From Phycisphaerales bacterium UBA966 (lineage in GTDB: Bacteria; Planctomycetota; Phycisphaerae; Phycisphaerales; SM1A02), in the NCBI GenBank assembly GCA_002292895.1, contig DBCE01000064.1, positions 1 through 10,530 of the forward strand: DNA of 10,530 nt, in the 5' to 3' direction. Positions 5,822-10,530 of the stretch are shown in pieces. Below the pieces are notes generated by a model, which was given only the letters and a program-made list of their open reading frames with translations, made no database searches and was not told the DNA's origin. Positions within the stretch are counted from its first letter, which is position 1. Every line of letters starts with the position of its first letter. The position numbers and the translations under genes are program-made.

Positions 5822-8212
5822 TCAGGGCGCTCCAACAAGTTCGGTGACGGTGGCAATGAAACTCTGATCTTGGAAACTACCCTTGGTCAGATAGGCATTG
5901 GCTCCGGCATCCATACCAGCGCGTCGATCTTCATCGCGGTCTTTGTAACTGACCACGGCGATTGGAACATGAGCGAAGCGTGGGTCCGATCGGACCAAGC
6001 GCACCAGTTCGATTCCGTTCATGCGCGGCATATCGATGTCAGTCACCAGCATGTCGAATCGCCCGGCGCGGATCTGGTTCCAGGCGTCCATTCCGTCCAC
6101 CGCGACTGCAACGTCGTACCCCAATCGACTCAGCAGTTGCCGTTCAACTTCGCGCACGGTAATGGAATCTTCAGCAACCAGGATGCGCTTTGCTACTCGG
6201 CGCGGCCCATTGGTGGCTTCGGAAGCGCCCATACCGATGAAGGTTCCCTCAGAGAGTTGCTTACGCAGCGCAGCGAGGGTGTCTTCAACGTCAACAATCA
6301 GCGCAGGCGAGCCATCATCAAGGATGGCAGCGGCGGAGATGTGCGGGATCTTTCCAAGTCGCGCGTCAAGCGTTCGGACCACCAAATCTTGTTCGCCTAG
6401 GAATTTGGTCACTACCAGACCCACGCGGCCCTGATCGTCGCCCAAGATCACCACACTGGTGGCGTCATCGCGGGGTGTTTCTCCCAGTCCGAAGAGACTG
6501 GCTCCGTCAAGTAGACCGGTGGCTTCGCCGTCAACATCGCACTGCAGTCGGCCCTGGATCACCGTGATTGCGCCGCCGCCGACGCGGAGTACTCGTTCAA
6601 TACGCGCCAGTGGGAATGCGTATGGTTCGCCTGCAACTTCCACCAGCGCTGCGCGCAAGACGCTCAGCGTGACGGGAAGCTGCAGTGCAAAGGTTGTGCC
6701 GGTTCCAACGCGACTTTCAATGCGAACGGTTCCCGAAGTGGAAGTCACCATCTGGTGCACCACGTCAAGTCCGACGCCGCGTCCTGAAATCTCTGTCACT
6801 TGCTTGGCGGTACTGAATCCGGGCAGGAAGAGGAAGTCAAAGAGCTCGCGTTCGCTTAGGCGCGCTGCAAGATCAGCAGTCTGCATTCCCCGCTCAACCA
6901 CCTTGCGACGAATGGAATCAGCCTCAATACCCTTGCCGTCATCAGTGACGCGCACCATCAACTGGCCAGCATGATGACGCGCCTCAACCACGATACGCGC
7001 TTGCTCGGGCTTACCAGCGGCGCGGCGCTCTTCTGGCATCTCAAGGCCGTGATCGACCGCATTGCGAATGATGTGATTGAGTGGTGCCTCAAGCCTTGCC
7101 AATATGTCGCGGTCAACGGGGACGTCGGCGCCAACAATATCAAAGCGAACATTCTTGCCAAGTTGGCGGGCCACATCACGAACCATGCGCGGGAATCCGG
7201 AGACGCCCTCGCCGAATGGTCGCATGCGGCTGCCGATCACTTCGTGATACAGCGCGGTGGACACTTCTTCGGTACGACGGAAGAAATTCTCAAGGTCAAA
7301 GATTCGATCTGCCAACGATGCCTCGGCACGGCCAACGGCATCGCGCGCGATGGCGATGCGTGCTGGGTCGCCGCGGCGCATGGCTGCCTCAAGCGATTCG
7401 CGTGCGCGCGTCAATTCGCCGCGGACTGCTCCGAGTGCGCGTCGCAGGGCAGGTGATCGGCGGCCTTCAACCATTGACTCACCAGCGAGCTGCATCATGC
7501 GGTCGAGGTTGTCAGCGTTGACGCGAACAGCACGGGATTCCGGCGCAGCTACCGCAGTGGCGGTCGACGCGGCGGGCATGTCAATGGTGGGAATCGGTCG
7601 TTGCACCACGGCGTCCACGCGTCGCGGTGCGGCGGGCGGCGCAACAACGGCGCGGGTTTCGGGGGCGACGGGGGTGGCGGTTACTGGTGTTGCAGCAGCG
7701 GGCGCTGCTGGAGGTTCAACTGGGGTTGCTGCCACTGGTGCTTCGGCAACCGGTGCTGGCGGCGCTACCGGTGCTGGCGCAGGCGCGGGCGCCGCAGCGG
7801 GCTCCGGCGTGGCTGTCGGCGCGGCGGAGAGTGCAATCGTCAGCGTATTGATCTCGCTGGCGTTCTGCGTACTCCACTCTGGAAGGTCGGATTCCTTCTG
7901 TTGGGAAATGCGCTGCAGAAGATCGGTTCCTTCCAGCAGCTGGTCGATACGTCCACGAGTGGTTCGCTCCTGACCCTTCTGAATACGAACCAACGCGTCT
8001 TCCATATGGTGAGCAACGGCCACTGCGGCATCAATGCCAACAATGCGCGCTGCGCCCTTGATGGAGTGTGCTGCACGCATGAGCGGCACGATGATGCCAA
8101 TGTCATCCGGGGCGCTTTCCAACTTGAGCAGACCGTCACTCAGTGCCGCGCAGTGGGTGTCAACCTCTGCGCGAAACAGTTCGTACATTGAGAATCCACC
8201 AAGATCGCTCAT
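5822..8212 (-). CDS. cheA: CheA-type hybrid histidine kinase with C-terminal receiver (WspE-like)
   Basis: The 796-residue kinase has these domains in order. HPt, 1-125: phospho-acceptor His49 in MRAAHSIKGAARIVG. A Pro/Ala-rich linker, about 129-225. Dimerisation helices, about 228-345. HATPase, about 350-512: N box HIIRNAVDHGLE (380-391), DDGKGI (424-429), FLFLPGFST (460-468), GRGVGL (477-482). A CheW-like coupling domain, about 513-650. A receiver, about 675-793: Glu681-Asp682, phospho-acceptor Asp725 in VTDIDMP, Ser755, Lys777. There is no recognisable CheY-binding P2 domain; the Pro/Ala linker occupies its place. The HPt-kinase-CheW-REC layout matches WspE. It should phosphorylate CheB and the REC-PP2C regulator. 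ATG at 8212 overlaps the upstream CheW stop (ATGA) and has GGAG at 8220-8223, seven bases before it. Confidence 0.96.
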   Translation of the reverse strand: MSDLGGFSMYELFRAEVDTHCAALSDGLLKLESAPDDIGIIVPLMRAAHSIKGAARIVGIDAAVAVAHHMEDALVRIQKGQERTTRGRIDQLLEGTDLLQRISQQKESDLPEWSTQNASEINTLTIALSAAPTATPEPAAAPAPAPAPVAPPAPVAEAPVAATPVEPPAAPAAATPVTATPVAPETRAVVAPPAAPRRVDAVVQRPIPTIDMPAASTATAVAAPESRAVRVNADNLDRMMQLAGESMVEGRRSPALRRALGAVRGELTRARESLEAAMRRGDPARIAIARDAVGRAEASLADRIFDLENFFRRTEEVSTALYHEVIGSRMRPFGEGVSGFPRMVRDVARQLGKNVRFDIVGADVPVDRDILARLEAPLNHIIRNAVDHGLEMPEERRAAGKPEQARIVVEARHHAGQLMVRVTDDGKGIEADSIRRKVVERGMQTADLAARLSERELFDFLFLPGFSTAKQVTEISGRGVGLDVVHQMVTSTSGTVRIESRVGTGTTFALQLPVTLSVLRAALVEVAGEPYAFPLARIERVLRVGGGAITVIQGRLQCDVDGEATGLLDGASLFGLGETPRDDATSVVILGDDQGRVGLVVTKFLGEQDLVVRTLDARLGKIPHISAAAILDDGSPALIVDVEDTLAALRKQLSEGTFIGMGASEATNGPRRVAKRILVAEDSITVREVERQLLSRLGYDVAVAVDGMDAWNQIRAGRFDMLVTDIDMPRMNGIELVRLVRSDPRFAHVPIAVVSYKDRDEDRRAGMDAGANAYLTKGSFQDQSFIATVTELVGAP

Positions 8213-8796
8213 GATGTGGCTCCGCGGAAGATGGAGAAGAGGCTATGAACGTCAAGCACTACGGCTTCACCTTCGTCAATGCGAGCGAGCGCCCGCGCGC
8301 AACCAGTCTTAGCTGCGGAGATAGTCATTGGCGGCGCGCGCAGTGATCGTTCATCAACATCAGTGACGCCCACAATGGAATCCACTTCAAATGCCCATCG
8401 CTCGCGGCCTTGCTCGGCCACTACCAGAATGGAGCGTTCGCGCTTGGCAGGTGCAGGAATTCCCAGGGCGGCTTCAATCGACATGCACAGCAGTAATTCA
8501 CCGTCGTGATTAGAAAGCCCGCGGAAGATCTGGTTACTGCGATGCGGAACGCGGTGGATGGTGCCCGCCGGAACAACCTTGGCAGCCTCTCCAGCCATGA
8601 TGGCAAGAATCTCGCCGCCAGCACGCATGGCAAGCAAACTGATGCGTGACCGAGACCGCTCGTCAAGCGGTGCGGCGAGCGCAGCGGTGGCGCGGTCCAG
8701 GTCGGATTCGGTTAGTGGGCGAGTGAGCAACTGCTCCAATCCCGCGACGGCCGCATTTGCAGGCTTGACTAACGACAGCGTGCGATCTTCACTCAT
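8209..8796 (-). CDS. cheW: CheW-like coupling protein (second, WspD-like)
   Basis: The 195-residue protein has a short charged head (1-50) followed by a CheW fold (about 51-192). Supporting segments are ISLLAMRAGGEILAIMAGEA (52-71), RVPHRSNQIFRGLSNHDGELLLCMSIEAALG (82-112, the CheW core with the HDGE turn in place of the usual RG), SILVVAE (122-128) and WAFEVDSIVGV (134-144). CheW proteins bridge receptor tips and CheA in membrane-associated arrays. The pattern PHRxxxIFxGL-x4-GELLLC-x-S is what I recall from WspD. Pseudomonas WspD, as I remember it, also has a Cys-rich N-terminal segment that is absent here. It sits between CheR and CheA, in the WspD position, with four-base ATGA overlaps on both sides. 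A weak AAGGGA precedes the ATG at 8796. Confidence 0.9.
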   Translation of the reverse strand: MSEDRTLSLVKPANAAVAGLEQLLTRPLTESDLDRATAALAAPLDERSRSRISLLAMRAGGEILAIMAGEAAKVVPAGTIHRVPHRSNQIFRGLSNHDGELLLCMSIEAALGIPAPAKRERSILVVAEQGRERWAFEVDSIVGVTDVDERSLRAPPMTISAAKTGCARALARIDEGEAVVLDVHSLFSIFRGATS

Positions 8797-10070
8797 GATG
8801 TTCCCTTTGCGGCGCGGGCTCGGTAGCGCTGTGCCAGTGCGGCGTCGCCGCGACGATCGGCCAAGATTGCCAGATGTAGCAACGCTTCGACATTCTGTGG
8901 ATCCAAGTAAACCACCTGCCTCCAGGCGCTTTCGGCGCGTGTTGAGTCGCCGAGGCCCAAGTGAACGGACCCCAGCAACTCCATCAGCGCGAGCGAGCGA
9001 TCACCTGTGGAGTGAATGCGCTCAGCGATATCTGCGGCTTGACGCAAATTGCCTGCGTCGGCGGCAGCACGCGCGCTCTGCAGCATCTTGGACTCAGTGG
9101 GCGCGATCGAAGGAACGGGCGCCGGGATCTGAGCGGGGGCTGGGGCGTTGGCGGAAAGTGGCTTGAGTGCTACGGTGGTGGTAGGGCGCGTTGCGCTGGA
9201 TTGCGCGAACGGCGCGCGATCACGGTCCGTCCATCGATCCGAATGGAATGGTTCAGGTGGCTTCTGAGTAGTGGCCGCAACGGTTCGTCGCGCGAATGCA
9301 AACGCACCTGGTTGTCCGCCCTGGACTGATTCAAATCCGTCCTCAAGTCCAAACAGCGCCGGTCGCTCGGCGTGGCCGAGATACAGAATGCCATCAGGGT
9401 GGAGCAGGGCAGCAAGCTGCTCGCCAATAGCTCGGCGTCCCGCATCGCTCAAATAGATGGCAAGATTTCGGCAGAACACGGCGTCAAAGGAACCGCGTTC
9501 AAGCCCGAGCAAGGCCGCGGGCGCAGATCCCTCGCGCAGTTCAACGCAGGCGCGCGCTTCCGGAGCGACACGAACATTGTTGGGAAGCACCGTCACGTAC
9601 ATCTGTGCCCAACTGGGAATCTCGCCCCGGGCTGCCATGCGACCAAGATCGCCCGTCCGCGCGCGTTCCAGCGCGTCCGGGTTTGGGTCAATGGCCAAGA
9701 TCTGAATGTCATCCGGATGAACCCCGGCAGCAAGCGCAGTAGCAGCGATGGAGAATGGCTCGGCACCAGTGGCGCATGCCACTGACAGCGCACGGACTGG
9801 GCGACGTGCCTGCCGCATGAACTGCGCGCGCAACGTTTCGAACGCCGACGGATACCGAAACAGCCAGGTCTCGGGCACGGCAATCTGTTCCCGCAGTTTG
9901 CCGAATTCAGCGCTTGAACGTGCCGCAAGATCGGCATATGCATCATCACTTGCGATCCCCGTGGCTCGGCGACGTTCGGACACGATGGAGCGAATAGCCT
10001 CAGGCGACGTGAGCGCCGAGTCAAGGTGGGCGGCCCGAAGGAGGTCGCCGATTCGCTCCAATGCACTCAT
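8793..10070 (-). CDS. cheR: CheR-type receptor methyltransferase with TPR tail (WspC-like)
   Basis: The 425-residue protein methylates receptor glutamates using SAM, opposing CheB. An N-terminal helical region (1-60) leads to VPETWLFRYPSAF (65-77), a CheR signature. SAM-binding motif I follows (SVACATGAEPFSIA, 96-109), then the acidic AIDPNPDAL (126-134), DAVFCRNLAIYL (196-207) and LLHPDGILYLGHAE (222-235). A low-complexity Thr/Pro/Ala linker (about 263-325) connects to tetratricopeptide-type helices (about 329-421), including DAGNLRQAADIAERI and DPQNVEALLHLAILADRRGD. A CheR with a TPR tail is typical of WspC and other alternative-function chemosensory systems, not of flagellar CheR. The ATG at 10070 overlaps the upstream CheW stop by four bases (ATGA) with GAGGGA upstream; its own stop overlaps the downstream CheW start. 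Confidence 0.95.
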   Translation of the reverse strand: MSALERIGDLLRAAHLDSALTSPEAIRSIVSERRRATGIASDDAYADLAARSSAEFGKLREQIAVPETWLFRYPSAFETLRAQFMRQARRPVRALSVACATGAEPFSIAATALAAGVHPDDIQILAIDPNPDALERARTGDLGRMAARGEIPSWAQMYVTVLPNNVRVAPEARACVELREGSAPAALLGLERGSFDAVFCRNLAIYLSDAGRRAIGEQLAALLHPDGILYLGHAERPALFGLEDGFESVQGGQPGAFAFARRTVAATTQKPPEPFHSDRWTDRDRAPFAQSSATRPTTTVALKPLSANAPAPAQIPAPVPSIAPTESKMLQSARAAADAGNLRQAADIAERIHSTGDRSLALMELLGSVHLGLGDSTRAESAWRQVVYLDPQNVEALLHLAILADRRGDAALAQRYRARAAKGTS

Positions 10071-10530
10071 GCACCATCCCTCGGAACAAGTGCAGTGGCG
10101 GGGGCGGACAGTTGCGGATACGCCTCAGCGAGGGCACGAGCGTCAAGCCGTTGTGCTGCTTGGCCCTGATGCTGCAGTACAGCGCCCAACCACGCGACTG
10201 ACTGTGTTCCTGCGCCCCAGGCACCGGACTCTTCCAAGTCAGCGGCGTCCTCAATTCGATCGACAGCCATCGCAAAGCGTGCTCGGGTTCCTTCGCCGAA
10301 CCCCGTATCAATGAGCAGGATGCGCGCGCCCAACGTTCGCTCGACGCCGGTGACGCCGGCAAGGAGGGTGGCCGCATCGACAAGCGGCACAAACTCGCCG
10401 TGAACATCAATGACGCCAGTAATCCACGGCGGTGCACCCGGCACCGGGCGTGCACGCACCAGTGGATGCACGGCCTGCACCCACGCCGCATCAACGGCGT
10501 AACGGAAATTGGCGACTACAAAGACAAAGG
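10067..10530 (-). CDS. cheW: CheW-like coupling protein (first, WspB-like; 5' end cut by window edge)
   Basis: The frame is open to the right edge with no start in view, so the N-terminus is missing; 153 residues are visible. It begins FVFVVANFRYAVDAAWV, then HPLVRARPVPGAPPWITGVI and VHGEFVPLVDAATLLAG. This is the CheW core, in which a conserved PxxPxxxxGxxxxxGxxxPVxD pattern contacts CheA and receptors. It continues ILLIDTG and RFAMAVDRIEDA, and ends shortly after ALVPRDGA. An internal GTG at 10480 could be mistaken for the start, but residues upstream of it (NFRYAVDAAWV) are clearly CheW-like. It precedes CheR in the WspB position and overlaps it by ATGA. A receptor (WspA-like) gene is predicted immediately upstream, outside the window. 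Confidence 0.92.
   Translation of the reverse strand, partial: FVFVVANFRYAVDAAWVQAVHPLVRARPVPGAPPWITGVIDVHGEFVPLVDAATLLAGVTGVERTLGARILLIDTGFGEGTRARFAMAVDRIEDAADLEESGAWGAGTQSVAWLGAVLQHQGQAAQRLDARALAEAYPQLSAPATALVPRDGA

Noticed and set aside
5486..6400. 304-codon plus-strand frame spanning the cheB start and cheA end
   Set aside because: No recognisable motifs, and it is antisense to two firmly identified genes across their boundary.
7257..7973. 238-codon Gly/Ala-rich plus-strand frame resembling a low-complexity protein
   Set aside because: It is the complement of the CheA Pro/Ala linker, and its apparent repeats come from that coding sequence.
3479..10530. Flagellar chemotaxis cluster
   Set aside because: No single-domain CheY, CheZ, CheD or flagellar gene; CheA has a fused receiver, CheR has a TPR tail, and the order is that of Wsp.

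Overview
The window is GC-rich, tightly packed bacterial DNA with ten protein-coding genes, two of them cut by the window edges. Almost every base is coding. Most adjacent co-directional genes overlap by 1-4 bases (TGATG or ATGA junctions). No rRNA, tRNA, CRISPR array, insertion sequence or prophage gene was seen. A lipobox on the ApbE-like protein and a Wsp-type chemosensory pathway suggest a Gram-negative-type, diderm bacterium. I cannot place it firmly. A planctomycete-like or proteobacterial lineage is possible, but this is a weak inference.

Left part (1-3433): two small divergent gene pairs whose start codons are only about 15 bases apart. On the minus strand, a zinc-ribbon SAM-dependent methyltransferase (678-1388) is coupled to an ApbE-like FAD:protein FMN transferase lipoprotein (1-678, cut by the edge). 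On the plus strand, a ketopantoate-reductase-family dehydrogenase (1404-2447) overlaps an extended-SDR sugar epimerase resembling the hopanoid-associated HpnA (2444-3433). The shared pathway of these four genes is not obvious.

Right part (3479-10530, all minus strand): six genes encode a chemosensory system in the order CheW, CheR-TPR, second CheW, CheA-REC hybrid kinase, CheB, response regulator. This order and these domain types match the Wsp surface-sensing operon (wspB-wspC-wspD-wspE-wspF-wspR). The methyl-accepting receptor (WspA equivalent) would lie just beyond position 10530. The last gene is the notable one. Its receiver domain closely resembles WspR's, but the GGDEF diguanylate cyclase domain is replaced by a PP2C/SpoIIE-type serine phosphatase domain. 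The pathway is therefore predicted to control a protein-dephosphorylation switch (typically an anti-anti-sigma factor) instead of c-di-GMP synthesis.

The predicted flow is: receptor and two CheW couplers stimulate CheA autophosphorylation at His49; phosphate passes to the REC-PP2C regulator and to CheB; CheR and CheB adapt the receptor by methylation and demethylation. The run of overlaps is broken once, by 73 bases between cheA and cheB. That gap holds a candidate promoter positioned to give a leaderless GTG-start transcript for cheB and the phosphatase gene. The 45-base gap between the convergent operons (3434-3478) holds only a very small inverted repeat and no convincing terminator.
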